A DNA stretch of 64,000 nucleotides from contig JADFMN010000004.1 of assembly GCA_022563855.1 (NCBI GenBank), forward strand, positions 248,001-312,000, in the 5' to 3' direction. How positions within the stretch are numbered: position 1 is the stretch's first letter; each line of letters starts with the position of its first letter. Position numbers and translations under genes: made by a program. This stretch comes from Armatimonadota bacterium (GTDB lineage: Bacteria; Armatimonadota; Fimbriimonadia; Fimbriimonadales; Fimbriimonadaceae). Of this stretch, positions 49,589 through 59,732 are shown one piece after another. Under the pieces are notes generated by a model. The model was not told where the DNA came from, ran no database searches, and saw only the letters and a list, made by a program, of their open reading frames with translations.

Positions 49589-50335
49589 ATGGCGCAGTTG
49601 TTTTCGCCCAGTGCGAACACTAAGGCGACCGTCGGGCTGCTTCTAGCGGCGGGGGTGCCGTTCACGATCTTCTATTTGGGATCGACGATTACTCGGTCGC
49701 CGTTCAACACGGGCGTCACGGTTCCGCTTGACCAGCCTGTGCCGTTCAGCCACAAGCACCACGCTGTCGAATTGGGCATCGACTGTCGGTTCTGTCACTC
49801 AGCGGTGGAGAACGGCCCGGTTGCCGGACTGCCGGCGACCGAGGTGTGCATGAGCTGCCACTCGCAGATTTGGACCAACAGCCCCCTGCTCGACATGGTG
49901 CGGGACAGTTACGAAACTGGCGTGCCGATCGAGTGGGTCCGCGTGAACAACCTGCCGGACTTCGTGTACTTCAACCACAGCATCCACATCGACCGTGGGG
50001 TGAACTGCAACGTCTGCCACGGCTCGATCACGCAGATGGCGATCACGTCGAAGGGGCAGACGTTCCATATGTCCTGGTGCCTGGAGTGCCACAACAACCC
50101 TGAAAAGTTCTTGTATCAGGTCGAAGGCGCCGGCGATATGTCACCAAGGCAGCAGGTGTTCTTGCTGTATCAGAAAATCATCGCCGGCGACAAGCTCACG
50201 CCGGCAGAGCACAACATCGCCGAAGGGCTAATGGAGCGCGTGCCAAAGGACAAGTACCACGAGAACTTGGAGGTTATGGAGAAGCTCGGCGTCAACCTGA
50301 CGCAAATGGCGGACTGCTACGTTTGTCACAGATGA
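49589..50335 (+). CDS. actA: Alternative complex III subunit ActA, pentaheme cytochrome c
   Basis: 248 residues with one N-terminal membrane anchor (LLLAAGVPFTIFYLG) and five CxxCH motifs (66-70, 87-91, 140-144, 164-168, 243-247). Several extra His residues (HKHHAVE, HSIHIDRG) can act as distal ligands. It passes electrons from the iron-sulfur subunit to the monoheme ActE or directly to the oxidase. First gene of the act block; AGGAG lies about 11 bases before the ATG. The gap to ctaAB is 84 bases. Confidence 0.92.
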   Translation: MAQLFSPSANTKATVGLLLAAGVPFTIFYLGSTITRSPFNTGVTVPLDQPVPFSHKHHAVELGIDCRFCHSAVENGPVAGLPATEVCMSCHSQIWTNSPLLDMVRDSYETGVPIEWVRVNNLPDFVYFNHSIHIDRGVNCNVCHGSITQMAITSKGQTFHMSWCLECHNNPEKFLYQVEGAGDMSPRQQVFLLYQKIIAGDKLTPAEHNIAEGLMERVPKDKYHENLEVMEKLGVNLTQMADCYVCHR

Positions 50336-50342
50336 AGATTCA

Positions 50343-53300
50343 ATGATGAGCGACAGCGATACCGAGCAGATGAGGCCCGATCGGGGCAAGCAAGCTTCCG
50401 GGCCTAAGTATTGGAAGAGCCTGGAGCAACTTGTGGGCTCTCCCGAAATCGAGAAGTGGGCCGAAGACGAATTCCCGTATCGCAAGGATCTGGCGAGCAT
50501 CGACCGGCGCGACTTCTTGAAGGTGATGGGCGCATCGCTCATGTTCGCAGGGGTGGGTGCCGCTGGCTGTCGAACGACCCCGGAAAGCCGGATAGTTCCC
50601 TACATCATTGCCCCAGAGGACAGACCTCTGGGCGAAACCGTGCAGTACGCCACGTCGCACACCGTAGGCGGCTATGCGATCGGTTTGTTGGCCACAAGCT
50701 ACGAGGGCCGACCGATACGGCTCGACGGCAACCCTCTTCACCCTACAAGCGAATCGGGGGTCGATGCGCGGACGCAGGCTCAGATTCTAGGCATGTACGA
50801 CCCCGACCGGCTCAGGTCGGTGCAGGATCGCGGCGAATTCAGCACGTGGATTAGCTTTCTGAAGGACGCCAGAGAGAAGCTTGCAGCCGGCGAGGCGAAC
50901 GATGGGTCCAGAATCGCCATCTTGACTGAGAGTGTCGGCTCGCCGTCGTTGGCCAGTCAGATCAGGGCGTTCCAGAGCAAATACCCTGGAGCGCAGTGGT
51001 ACCAGTACGACGCGGTGAATCGCGACAGCGTTCGCCAGGGCGCGGTCGCAGCTTTCGGCCAGCACGTCGAGACGCGGTACCGTTTCGATCGTGCAAACGT
51101 GATCCTCGCAGTGGACTCGAACACCTTCATGGAAGGCCCGGGAGCGGTTCGATACATGTCCGACATCATGGGCGGTCGGCAGATCGACGCGGACCACGAG
51201 GGCATGAACCGCATCTATGTGGTCGAGCATGCACCAAGCACCTTGGGCGTGACCGCCGACCACAGGATTCCGCTGAAGCCGTCGCAGATGTTGCAGTTCG
51301 TTCGCGCGCTCGCCGCGGAGTTGGGCATGAGCGGCGCTGCCGGCGTCTCGGCGCCCGACGGCGTGAGCAAAGAGTGGATCGCCGCCCTGGCCGCCGACTT
51401 GATGGCGAACGGCGGCGCGAGCGTTGTCGTGCCGGGCGACCACTTGCCTCCTTCGGTACATGCGGTCGTGCACGGCGTAAACGAGTTCCTGGGCAACGTC
51501 GGCAGGACGGTCATCCACACTGAGCCGGTTCTGCCGAAGCCAGCCGACAGCGCCGCCGAGATCCGAAACTTGGTCACGGCGATGGAGTCCGGGCTCGATA
51601 TGTTGTTGATACTGGGCGGGAACCCGGTGTACGACGCGCCTGCCGATCTGGGGTTCGTCGAGGCGCTCAAGGGCGTTTCGCTCACGGCGCACCTATCGCT
51701 GCACGCCGATGAAACAGGCGCTGCGTGCGACTGGGAGCTGCCGGACTCTCACTTTCTGGAGTCCTGGTCGGACGGTCGCGCATTCGACGGCACCGCCTCG
51801 ATACAGCAGCCGCTCATCGAGCCGCTCTACGACTGTAAGTCGGCGCACGAACTGCTCGATGCGCTGGCAGGAGAGTCTCGAGAAGGGCTCGAGATCGTGC
51901 GGAGCTACTGGCGCTCGAATTGGAACGCCGACGCTAGCGACGATGAGTTTGACAAGCTTTGGCGAGTTGCACTGAGCAAGGGCGTTTTGGCTGGAACGGA
52001 GGCGTCCGAGATCCAGGTGCAAGTGATCGAGGGGCTCCTGAGCGGGATTCCGAAGTCGATGAAATCGTCAGAGCTTGAACTCGTGATCCTGCCCGATCCA
52101 ACCGTGTACGACGGGAGGTACGCGAACAACGGATGGCTGCAAGAGCTTCCCAAACCGATCTCCAACTTGACGTGGGACAACTCGATCCAGATGAGCCACG
52201 CCACCGCGCTCAAGCACGGGGTCGAGATCGACAAGAAGTACCTGTTCGTACCGGCGGTTCGCGACGCGGACGTCTTCAAGCTGACGGCCAACGGTCGGAG
52301 CGTGGAGGGGGCTGTCTACGTGAACCTCGGCATGGCCGACGACGTGATCGTCGTTCATCTCGGCTACGGCAGAACGCGCGGCGGTCGGATCATCGAGTCG
52401 GACGACAGGACCAAGCACGGCGGCGGTTTCAGCGCATACCGGGTGCGCGACAGCCGGAACATGTCGATGACGACCGAGGGCGTGAAGCTTCAAAAGACGA
52501 AAGAGACGTATCCGCTGGCGAACACGCAGTTCCACAACACGATCGACGTCACCGAGGTCGACAGCGACCGCGAGATCTTCCAGGAGATGACGCTGGAGCG
52601 GTTCAGGAACCTGAACAGCGGCGTCGAGGAGCTGCCGGAGAAGCACGAAGCGCCGTCGATGTACGACAACGACAGGAACCTTCTGAGCGGCATCTTCCCC
52701 GACGTGAACGCCGACGACGACGCGAACTACCAGTGGGCCATGACCATCGACCTCACGCTGTGCACGGGCTGCAACGCGTGCGTGATGGCGTGCGTCGCGG
52801 AGAACAACATCCCGGTAGTCAACAAGTACCAAGTTCAGCGCGGTCGCGAGATGCACTGGATACGCATCGACCGCTACTACACCGGCGGCAGCAGCGACGA
52901 GTGGCCGATAAAGAACCCGCAGATCAAGTTTCAGCCGGTCACGTGCATGCATTGCGAGCATGCCCCGTGCGAGCCGGTCTGTCCGGTCGCAGCGACCATC
53001 CACAGCAAGGAAGGGCTGAACCAGATGGTTTACAACCGGTGCGTCGGAACGCGCTATTGCTCGAACAACTGCCCGTACAAGGTTCGCCGGTTCAACTTCC
53101 TCAACTACGCGAACCTGCACGGAATCGCAGTCAAGGACATGCGGCACAACCCGTCGGTGACGGTTCGCGGCAGGGGCGTGATGGAGAAGTGCACGTACTG
53201 CGTCCAGCGCATCAACGAGACTAGGATTACTGCGAAGAAGGAGCGGCGCAAGATAGGCGGCGACGAAGTGCGGACGGCGTGCCAGGTGGCGTGCCCGACG

Positions 53301-53459
53301 AACGCGATCGTGTTCGGCGACAAGAGCAACGAGGCGAGCGTGGTCGCCAAGTCGCGAAAGGACAAGCGCAACTATATCCTGCTGGAAATGGTGAACACTC
53401 GGCCGCGCACTACGTACCTCGCGCGGGTCACGAACCTGAACGAGGAGGTCGGCGTCTAG
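50343..53459 (+). CDS. actB: Alternative complex III subunit ActB, molybdopterin-oxidoreductase-like plus Fe-S domain
   Basis: 1038 residues. A Tat-like signal (DRRDFLKVMGAS) is followed by a lipobox-like Cys (AAGCRT). The large domain is homologous to molybdopterin oxidoreductases; in characterised complexes it holds no molybdenum cofactor. From about residue 800 follows a ferredoxin-like domain with Cys groups CTGCNACVMAC (807), CMHCEHAPCEPVC (868), CSNNC (906), CTYC and CQVAC (951-985). These are ligands for several Fe-S clusters. Starts 7 bases after actA. Confidence 0.92.
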   Translation: MMSDSDTEQMRPDRGKQASGPKYWKSLEQLVGSPEIEKWAEDEFPYRKDLASIDRRDFLKVMGASLMFAGVGAAGCRTTPESRIVPYIIAPEDRPLGETVQYATSHTVGGYAIGLLATSYEGRPIRLDGNPLHPTSESGVDARTQAQILGMYDPDRLRSVQDRGEFSTWISFLKDAREKLAAGEANDGSRIAILTESVGSPSLASQIRAFQSKYPGAQWYQYDAVNRDSVRQGAVAAFGQHVETRYRFDRANVILAVDSNTFMEGPGAVRYMSDIMGGRQIDADHEGMNRIYVVEHAPSTLGVTADHRIPLKPSQMLQFVRALAAELGMSGAAGVSAPDGVSKEWIAALAADLMANGGASVVVPGDHLPPSVHAVVHGVNEFLGNVGRTVIHTEPVLPKPADSAAEIRNLVTAMESGLDMLLILGGNPVYDAPADLGFVEALKGVSLTAHLSLHADETGAACDWELPDSHFLESWSDGRAFDGTASIQQPLIEPLYDCKSAHELLDALAGESREGLEIVRSYWRSNWNADASDDEFDKLWRVALSKGVLAGTEASEIQVQVIEGLLSGIPKSMKSSELELVILPDPTVYDGRYANNGWLQELPKPISNLTWDNSIQMSHATALKHGVEIDKKYLFVPAVRDADVFKLTANGRSVEGAVYVNLGMADDVIVVHLGYGRTRGGRIIESDDRTKHGGGFSAYRVRDSRNMSMTTEGVKLQKTKETYPLANTQFHNTIDVTEVDSDREIFQEMTLERFRNLNSGVEELPEKHEAPSMYDNDRNLLSGIFPDVNADDDANYQWAMTIDLTLCTGCNACVMACVAENNIPVVNKYQVQRGREMHWIRIDRYYTGGSSDEWPIKNPQIKFQPVTCMHCEHAPCEPVCPVAATIHSKEGLNQMVYNRCVGTRYCSNNCPYKVRRFNFLNYANLHGIAVKDMRHNPSVTVRGRGVMEKCTYCVQRINETRITAKKERRKIGGDEVRTACQVACPTNAIVFGDKSNEASVVAKSRKDKRNYILLEMVNTRPRTTYLARVTNLNEEVGV

Positions 53460-53461
53460 CA

Positions 53462-54868
53462 ATGCCGGTTGACCAGAAGTTCGATCAGCGGCTGCTGACG
53501 GGCGACCACACCAACGAATCGATCGACGCCACGCTCGGCAACATCGTCCTCGATCCGAAGTCGCACAAGAGACCGTGGATGGTGATGGTCGGCATCGGTT
53601 TCTTGTTCGTCAACATCATGCTGATTTCGATCACGGTGCTGGTATTCACCGGCATCGGGATCTGGGGCAACAACCAGCCGGTTGGCTGGGGGTTCGACAT
53701 CATCAACTTCGTTTGGTGGATCGGCATCGGTCACGCGGGGACGCTGATCTCGGCGATCCTGCTGCTGATGCGGCAGCGCTGGCGCAACTCGATCAATCGA
53801 TTTGCCGAAGCGATGACGATCTTCGCCGTGATGTGCGCAGGGATTTATCCGCTGTTGCACACCGGGCGTCCTTGGGTCGCGTACTGGCTGCTCCCTTATC
53901 CGAACATCATGGGGCTGTGGCCGCAGTTCCGATCTCCGCTGATTTGGGACGTGTTTGCGATCAGCACGTACTTCCTGGTCTCGGTGATGTTCTGGTACGT
54001 AGGGTTGGTGCCGGATCTCGGCACGTTGCGCGATCGCAGCAAGAAGCGCATCTCGCAGCTCGTCTACGGTGTCTTGTCGCTGGGGTGGCGCGGTTCTGCC
54101 CGACACTGGCACCGCTACATGCACGCTTCGATCATTCTTGCCGGGCTATCGGCCCCGCTCGTGCTGTCCGTCCACTCGATCATATCCTTCGACTTTGCGA
54201 TGTCGATCGTTCCGGGGTGGAACGTTACGATCTTCCCGCCGTACTTCGTGGCTGGCGCCGTGTACGCCGGGTTTGCAGTCGTGATCGCGCTTCTTGTGCC
54301 GCTGCGCCGGTGGTACGGGCTCCAAGAGTTCGTCACGATGAAGCACATGGACTGGATGGCAAGGGTCATGCTGGCGACCGGCCTCATCGTGGTGTACGGG
54401 TACGCGATGGAGTGGTTCTATGCGTGGTACAGTGGCGAGCCGGTCGAACTGTCGCTCATCTACAACAAGATGCACCTGTTCGACGCCCCGTACTCTTGGA
54501 TCTACTACCTGCTGCTGCTGTGCAATTTCGTCATCCCGCAGATGTTGTGGTTCCCGAAGATTCGGCAGAACTTGAGGGCTCTGTTCTGGATTTCAATCGT
54601 CATCAGCATCGGCATGTGGTTCGAACGGTTCGTGATCATTCCGATGAGCCTGACGCGCGACTACCTGCCGAGCGCGTTCGGATACTACTCGCCGACGATT
54701 TGGGACTTCGCGATGTTCTTTGGCACGATCGGGTTCTTCATCTTCATGATCTTCCTGTTCGTGCGGTTCCTCCCGATGATCAACATTTTCGAGATGAAGG
54801 AGATGGTGCACACTGAGAAGCACGAGGACGATTCCGGGCAGGAGTCGGAGGAGGCGAGGAAGAACTGA
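53462..54868 (+). CDS. actC: Alternative complex III subunit ActC, NrfD-like quinol-binding membrane protein
   Basis: 468 residues from ATG 53462, 2 bases after the actB stop. About ten membrane helices with NrfD/PsrC features, among them NFVWWIGIGHAGTLISAILLL, which carries a His and acidic neighbours near the quinol site. It oxidises menaquinol at the outer membrane face. The C-terminal tail is charged and cytoplasmic. Its stop overlaps the actD start by one base (TGATG). Confidence 0.92.
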   Translation: MPVDQKFDQRLLTGDHTNESIDATLGNIVLDPKSHKRPWMVMVGIGFLFVNIMLISITVLVFTGIGIWGNNQPVGWGFDIINFVWWIGIGHAGTLISAILLLMRQRWRNSINRFAEAMTIFAVMCAGIYPLLHTGRPWVAYWLLPYPNIMGLWPQFRSPLIWDVFAISTYFLVSVMFWYVGLVPDLGTLRDRSKKRISQLVYGVLSLGWRGSARHWHRYMHASIILAGLSAPLVLSVHSIISFDFAMSIVPGWNVTIFPPYFVAGAVYAGFAVVIALLVPLRRWYGLQEFVTMKHMDWMARVMLATGLIVVYGYAMEWFYAWYSGEPVELSLIYNKMHLFDAPYSWIYYLLLLCNFVIPQMLWFPKIRQNLRALFWISIVISIGMWFERFVIIPMSLTRDYLPSAFGYYSPTIWDFAMFFGTIGFFIFMIFLFVRFLPMINIFEMKEMVHTEKHEDDSGQESEEARKN

Positions 54869-55428
54869 TGTCGCACCGAGACACATCGCCAAAGCCGTAC
54901 GGAGTGGTCGCCGCGTTTACGACCCCGGAGGAGCTGCTCGCCGCGACCAAGAAGGCCAAGTCGAGCGGCTACAAAGACATGGAGGCGTATTCGCCGATCC
55001 CTGTAGAAGGGATCATCGAAGTCTTTGAGTGGAAGGACGACCGCCTCGGATACATCGTGTTCTTCGGCGGGCTGATTGGCATCGCCGCGGGGCTCGGGCT
55101 CCAGGTGTGGAGCCAGGGGATTGCCTACGCTCACAACGTTGGCGGAAAGCCGTACCTCACGCTTCCGATGTTCTTGCCCGTCTTCTACGAGGCCACGATC
55201 CTCTTCGCTGCGCTTGCTGCTACCGTCGGTATGTTCATGCTGAACGGGCTTCCGAAGCCGCACCATCCGATCTTCAACGCCGAAGTCGGCCCGCGAGCCT
55301 CGCAAGATCGATTCCTGCTGTGCATCGAGGCCACCGACGCCCAGTTCAGCAGAGAGTCGGTCGTGGAGTTCTTGAACTCGACAGGCGCGGAGTCGGTCGA
55401 GTACATCGAAACCTCGGAGGGCTACTGA
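54868..55428 (+). CDS. actD: Alternative complex III subunit ActD (DUF3341)
   Basis: 186 residues with two membrane helices (YIVFFGGLIGIAAGLGLQVW and FLPVFYEATILFAALAATVGMF). Typical DUF3341 text: YGVVAAFTTPEELLAATKKAKSSGYKDMEAYSPIPVEGI at the start and a soluble C-terminal domain (RFLLCIEATDAQF). Structural subunit of the complex. Both ends overlap neighbours by one base. Confidence 0.9.
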   Translation: MSHRDTSPKPYGVVAAFTTPEELLAATKKAKSSGYKDMEAYSPIPVEGIIEVFEWKDDRLGYIVFFGGLIGIAAGLGLQVWSQGIAYAHNVGGKPYLTLPMFLPVFYEATILFAALAATVGMFMLNGLPKPHHPIFNAEVGPRASQDRFLLCIEATDAQFSRESVVEFLNSTGAESVEYIETSEGY

Positions 55429-56063
55429 TGAAGCGTTCTAGAGTTCTTCAGGCGGCGTGCGCGGCGATCTTTGTTTTCTCGATCGTCGGGTGCCACAACG
55501 ACATGTGGCTGCAGCCGAAGGTGATGGCGCAGGACAAGAGCGAGTTCTACGCCGACAACATGGCAAGCCGTATGCCCGTGCGAGGCACGGTGCAGTATCT
55601 GAAGCCCAGAACGGATGATGTCTATTACGGCTATATCGACGGCAAGCTCGTCGAGGAGTTCCCGATCGTCGTCACCGAAGAGGTTATTCGGCGGGGCCAA
55701 GAGAGGTTCAACATCTTCTGTCTGAACTGCCACGGCGCGCTGGGCGACGGCAACGGGATGATCGCTAAGCGCGGATTCAACCTTCAGCGTCCGGTCGCGA
55801 CGTACCACACCGATCGGCTGCGCGAAATGCCCGTCGGTCACTTTTTCGACGTGATCTCGAACGGCTACGGCGCGATGTACTCACTCGCGGCGCGCATCAC
55901 GCCGGAGGATCGGTGGGCGGTCGTGGCTTACGTGCGCGTCTTGCAGCGAAGCCAGAACGCGACGCTCGACGATGTGCCGGTAGAGCAGCGAGACTTGATG
56001 GACGCGCCCGAACTACAGCTCGACGATGAGAACGACGCGAGCACAGGAGGAGGGCACGACTAG
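55428..56063 (+). CDS. actE: Alternative complex III subunit ActE, monoheme cytochrome c lipoprotein
   Basis: 211 residues from ATG 55428. Lipoprotein signal with SIVGC (Cys22). One heme motif CLNCH in FNIFCLNCHGALGDGNG; the axial Met is probably in DRLREMPVGHFFDVI. Receives electrons from ActA and hands them to the oxidase or a soluble carrier. One-base overlaps with actD and actF. Confidence 0.92.
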   Translation: MKRSRVLQAACAAIFVFSIVGCHNDMWLQPKVMAQDKSEFYADNMASRMPVRGTVQYLKPRTDDVYYGYIDGKLVEEFPIVVTEEVIRRGQERFNIFCLNCHGALGDGNGMIAKRGFNLQRPVATYHTDRLREMPVGHFFDVISNGYGAMYSLAARITPEDRWAVVAYVRVLQRSQNATLDDVPVEQRDLMDAPELQLDDENDASTGGGHD

Positions 56064-57223
56064 TGGGCGACAACAAGTTCTACAAGGTGTTCGCCGTGCT
56101 GGGCGGCGCGCTGCTGGTCGCTGGCGTCGCGCTGTACTTCCTCGACCCCGGCGGCGGAACCTCGAAGGAGTACCTTTTGACCTACCTTTACGGGTGGCTG
56201 TTCTGGGCGTGCTTGACCTTCGGATGTTTCGGGCTGTCGCTTTTGCACCACATGGCCAAGGGCCACTGGGGGTATCCGGTCATGCGCCTCCTCGAGGCTG
56301 GCGGAGGCCCGCTGATGCTCTTGGTGACCTTCGTCCTGTTCATCCCAATCCTGGTCAACGTAGAGACCGTCTACCCGTGGGTAGGGATGACCGTAGAGGA
56401 GATTGGGCCGAAGGCAGAGTGGTACCTGACGACGACGTTCTGGCAGGTTCGGACCGTCGCGTACTTCGCGATCTTCATCTTCATGTCGTACCGCAACCGC
56501 ATGTGGCAGCGGAAGCTCGACGACACCGGCGACGTGAAGTACCTGCGTTGGATGACGAACTGGAGCTCCGGGTTCTTCCCGATCTACTTCCTCCTGATGA
56601 ACTTTGCGATCACCGACTGGGCGCAGTCGATGCTGCCGCACTGGTTCAGCACGATGTACGGCATCTGGTTCATCGTGATGCAAGCGCTCGGCGCGATCGG
56701 GCTCGTCGCGATCATCATCGGGTGGCAGGCGAACAAGCCGCCGTTCGACAAGATCGTTACCCCGGGCTTGACTAAGGACATCGGCAACCTCATGCTGGTG
56801 CTCACGATGCTGTGGGCGTACTTCAGCTTCAGCCAGTACTTGATCATCTACTCTGGCGACCTGCCCGAGCAGACGCAGTACTTCATCACGCGGACCAACG
56901 GAGGGTTCGAGTACCTCGGCCCCGTCCTGATCACGCTCGGGTTCTTCGTCCCGTTCCTGATGTTGATTTCACCGAGAATGAAGCGCGAACCGCGGCTCTT
57001 GATGGTCGCAGGCCTGTGGCTGTTCGGCGTGCGTTTCCTCGACATGCACTACGGGGTCGCCCCGCTGTGGGAGACCGGGGTGATGGACGGGATCGTCGGC
57101 AAGCTGGGAGCTTTGGCCATGTTCGGAGGCGTGTGGTTCTTCCTGTTCGGCCGAGGGCTGACGTCCGCACCGCTGTTCGTCAAGGACCAACCTCACTTGA
57201 AGGAGGCGGCAGATCATGCATGA
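56063..57223 (+). CDS. actF: Alternative complex III subunit ActF, second NrfD-like membrane protein
   Basis: 386 residues, about ten membrane helices, GTG start overlapping the actE stop by one base. Text typical of ActF: YLLTYLYGWLFWACLTFGCFGLSLLHHMAKGHWGYPVMRLLEAGG and LWAYFSFSQYLIIYSGDLPEQ. It resembles ActC in fold; a proton-conduction role has been proposed for the family. The start of the next gene overlaps its end by 8 bases. Confidence 0.9.
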   Translation: MGDNKFYKVFAVLGGALLVAGVALYFLDPGGGTSKEYLLTYLYGWLFWACLTFGCFGLSLLHHMAKGHWGYPVMRLLEAGGGPLMLLVTFVLFIPILVNVETVYPWVGMTVEEIGPKAEWYLTTTFWQVRTVAYFAIFIFMSYRNRMWQRKLDDTGDVKYLRWMTNWSSGFFPIYFLLMNFAITDWAQSMLPHWFSTMYGIWFIVMQALGAIGLVAIIIGWQANKPPFDKIVTPGLTKDIGNLMLVLTMLWAYFSFSQYLIIYSGDLPEQTQYFITRTNGGFEYLGPVLITLGFFVPFLMLISPRMKREPRLLMVAGLWLFGVRFLDMHYGVAPLWETGVMDGIVGKLGALAMFGGVWFFLFGRGLTSAPLFVKDQPHLKEAADHA

Positions 57224-57752
57224 GCACGATCAAGACGATCGGCAGACGATAGACGAGTTGAAGGAGTTAGGCTACGACACTCGCGACGTGCCGGTCGAGA
57301 AGATGCCGATTCACGCCGGCGTACTCTACGGGTTCGTCGGCATGGTGATGGTAGTTGCGTGGCTGTTCATGTCGCTCGTCGACAACGACCTGGTGACGGT
57401 TCCAAGTGCCGAAAGCATGGAGCGGACAAGAATGCCGGACGACGACGCTCCAATCATCCAGGGCCCTGTGACTGCAAAGACGGACATCGAAGACTTGCGC
57501 CTGAATGAAAGAATCCGCCTGAATACCTCGGCTTGGATAGACGAAGAGGCCGGCGTTGCCCGAATCCCGATAGACCGCGCGATCGGCCTCATGCTTGAAG
57601 AAGGGTTCGCTCCGCCAGGACGCGAAGTAGCGGTGCCAAGCCGCCCGACGATATCGTTCGGCTCAACCGACGACGAGCCGGAGCCAGAGCCGGAGGCCGA
57701 GTCTGAAGGAGCCCCCGGCGCAGAGCTGATACCGGCCGAGGAGGATGAATAA
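57216..57752 (+). CDS. Small single-helix protein of the act/cox cluster
   Basis: 178 residues. One membrane helix (VLYGFVGMVMVVAWLFMSLV, about 36-55), then a periplasmic part with a conserved-looking stretch EDLRLNERIRLNTSAWIDEEAGVARIPIDRAIGLML and an acidic Glu/Pro-rich tail. Genes of this kind commonly sit between actF and sco and may be an accessory subunit of complex III. I do not assign a name. It overlaps actF by 8 and sco by 8 bases. Confidence 0.75.
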   Translation: MHEHDQDDRQTIDELKELGYDTRDVPVEKMPIHAGVLYGFVGMVMVVAWLFMSLVDNDLVTVPSAESMERTRMPDDDAPIIQGPVTAKTDIEDLRLNERIRLNTSAWIDEEAGVARIPIDRAIGLMLEEGFAPPGREVAVPSRPTISFGSTDDEPEPEPEAESEGAPGAELIPAEEDE

Positions 57753-58644
57753 CATGTGTGCTAGAGCATTCGTCAGACATTTCTGCGCAGCGGCGTCGTT
57801 GGCGCTCTTTTGCTCCATGGCATCGGCCCAGTACTACGGAAACATGAACGAGGCGGCCCAGCCGGGAACTGGGCGCGTTGCGAGCACCCGTGCAAGGGCG
57901 GGCGTGCGCGTCGACCAGAACCTCAAGAACTACCTGCCGCTCGACTTGGTGCTGACCGAGTCGGACGGCACGCGGGTCGCCCTCCGAGAGTACTTCAGCG
58001 ACAAGCCCGTACTGCTCCAGCTCATCTTCTACAAATGCCCCGGGGTGTGCACGGCGGAGCTGAACAGCCTGACGAACGCCATGCGGAGTTTCGGCAAGTA
58101 CGAAGTTGGCAAGCAGTATGACGTGCTGACCGTCAGTATCATGCCGACCGAAACCGAAGAGATGGCGAAGAACAAGAAGATGGCGTATCTGGACATCCTT
58201 AACCGTCCTGGTGCAGAAGACGGCTGGCACTTCTTCGTCGGCGATTACGAAACGGTCAAGGAGCTGGCCGACGCGATCGGCTTTCGGTACGTTTACGACG
58301 AGACGAACGACACCATTGTGCATCCGGCCTGTCTAGTCGTCCTAACCCCTCAGGCTCAGATAACACAGTACTTCCTTGAGACGGAGTACGCGCCCAAGGT
58401 GCTTCTGAACTCACTGATAGAAGCCAAGAAAGGGCGCATCGGCGTCCGGCAGGAGAATCCATCCTTCTGGTCCTGCATAGACCTCGATCCGCTCACAGGT
58501 CGGCGGAGCCTCAACGTGCTCAAAGCGGTAAAGATCGGCGGGGCGTTGACCTTGGCTGCGCTTGTGATCTCCATCGTGTTCATGACGATCAAGTACAAGG
58601 TCTCGTCCGTCTCAGCAGACGGCGCATCGGGTGAGGGCAGCTAA
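57745..58644 (+). CDS. SCO1/SenC family copper chaperone
   Basis: 299 residues. Signal peptide ending MASAQ, thioredoxin fold with copper motif CPGVC (C98, C102) and the third ligand H193 in TIVHPACLVV. A C-terminal membrane helix (LTLAALVISIVFMTIKY) anchors it. It delivers copper to the CuA site of CoxB, whose gene follows with a one-base overlap (TAATG). The long segment between the last strand and the anchor includes PSFWSCIDLDPLTGRRS, common to SCO proteins of this type of cluster. Confidence 0.9.
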   Translation: MNNMCARAFVRHFCAAASLALFCSMASAQYYGNMNEAAQPGTGRVASTRARAGVRVDQNLKNYLPLDLVLTESDGTRVALREYFSDKPVLLQLIFYKCPGVCTAELNSLTNAMRSFGKYEVGKQYDVLTVSIMPTETEEMAKNKKMAYLDILNRPGAEDGWHFFVGDYETVKELADAIGFRYVYDETNDTIVHPACLVVLTPQAQITQYFLETEYAPKVLLNSLIEAKKGRIGVRQENPSFWSCIDLDPLTGRRSLNVLKAVKIGGALTLAALVISIVFMTIKYKVSSVSADGASGEGS

Positions 58645-59732
58645 TGGAAAACTTCCCGATGCAGCCGCCACAGGCATCTGAGCACGCGGAAGCGTATGAC
58701 GCCCTGTTCATGGCGATCGCGGGCCTTACGATCCTGTTCACGGTTATCGTCGGGATCATGGTTCTCTTCTTCGCGATCCGGTACCGGTCGGACAAAAAGA
58801 TCGACCGGAAGAACCCGATGTCCCACAACATCAAGCTGGAGATGACCTGGATCATCATCCCGACGATCTTGGGCTTGGGGATATTCGTTTGGAGCACGCT
58901 GAACTTCATCAAGGTCAGAACGATGCCGGAGGACGCAACCGAGATATATGTGATCGGCAAACAGTGGATGTGGCACATCCAGCACATGAACGGAATCCGC
59001 GAAATCGGCGAGCTGCACATTCCGATCGGCAAGCCGGTCAAGTTGACGATGATCTCACAAGACGTCATTCACTCGATGTACCTCCCGGCGTTTCGGACTC
59101 AGTTCCACGTCGTGCCAGGCATATACACAGAGCTGGCCTTTACTCCCACGAAGACAGGCCGGTACAGAATGCTCTGCGCGATGCACTGCGGCACTCAGCA
59201 TTCAGAAATGGTCGGCTGGGTGTACGTGATGAGCGAGGTCGACTACAACCGGTGGCTAGAAACGGACGGCAACAGCCTCAAGCCGCAAGGCGAAACGATG
59301 CCAGAGGCCGGTGCTCGGATCTTCAAAGAGAAGGGATGTGGCAACTGTCATACAAACGTCGACACTGATCGTGCTCCGACGCTGCTCGCGCTGATGGGAC
59401 GACAGCGGTCCTTCAACAACGCCGCTCCTCGCATCGCCGATCGGTCCTACGTTCGAGAGTCGATCACGGAACCGTGGGACATCATCACGCAGGGATACAC
59501 CAACACGATGCCAGCGTATCGCGGCGAGCTGACCGAAGAGCAAATCCTCGATTTGGTTGCCTACATACAGTCGCTCGGAAGACCGGCTCCCGACGGCGAG
59601 CGAGAGAAATTCGAGCGCCCCGGCCCGCCTTCCGCAACTGGATCCAGTGCGCCCGACACGGTAACCGATATCGCGAACGCCCGAAAATCCGCCGGCGATG
59701 CTCAGAGTAGGCGCACGGAGGACCAGCGATGA
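58644..59732 (+). CDS. coxB: Cytochrome c oxidase subunit II with fused cytochrome c (caa3 type)
   Basis: 362 residues. Two N-terminal helices, a cupredoxin domain with the CuA set in [12 protein letters not shown] (C178, C182, H186, M189) and a distal His in [12 protein letters not shown] fused cytochrome c follows with CGNCH (232-236) and a Met ligand probably in NTMPAYRG. The fusion makes this a caa3-type subunit that can take electrons straight from complex III. The tail is polar and unstructured. It overlaps coxA by 4 bases. Confidence 0.92.
   Translation: MENFPMQPPQASEHAEAYDALFMAIAGLTILFTVIVGIMVLFFAIRYRSDKKIDRKNPMSHNIKLEMTWIIIPTILGLGIFVWSTLNFIKVRTMPEDATEIYVIGKQWMWHIQHMNGIREIGELHIPIGKPVKLTMISQDVIHSMYLPAFRTQFHVVPGIYTELAFTPTKTGRYRMLCAMHCGTQHSEMVGWVYVMSEVDYNRWLETDGNSLKPQGETMPEAGARIFKEKGCGNCHTNVDTDRAPTLLALMGRQRSFNNAAPRIADRSYVRESITEPWDIITQGYTNTMPAYRGELTEEQILDLVAYIQSLGRPAPDGEREKFERPGPPSATGSSAPDTVTDIANARKSAGDAQSRRTEDQR

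Noticed and set aside
52068-53462. Long open frame on the minus strand across actB
   Set aside because: It is antisense to the Fe-S part of actB, rich in Arg, Val, His and Asp as expected for a shadow of high-GC codons, and shows no family motif.
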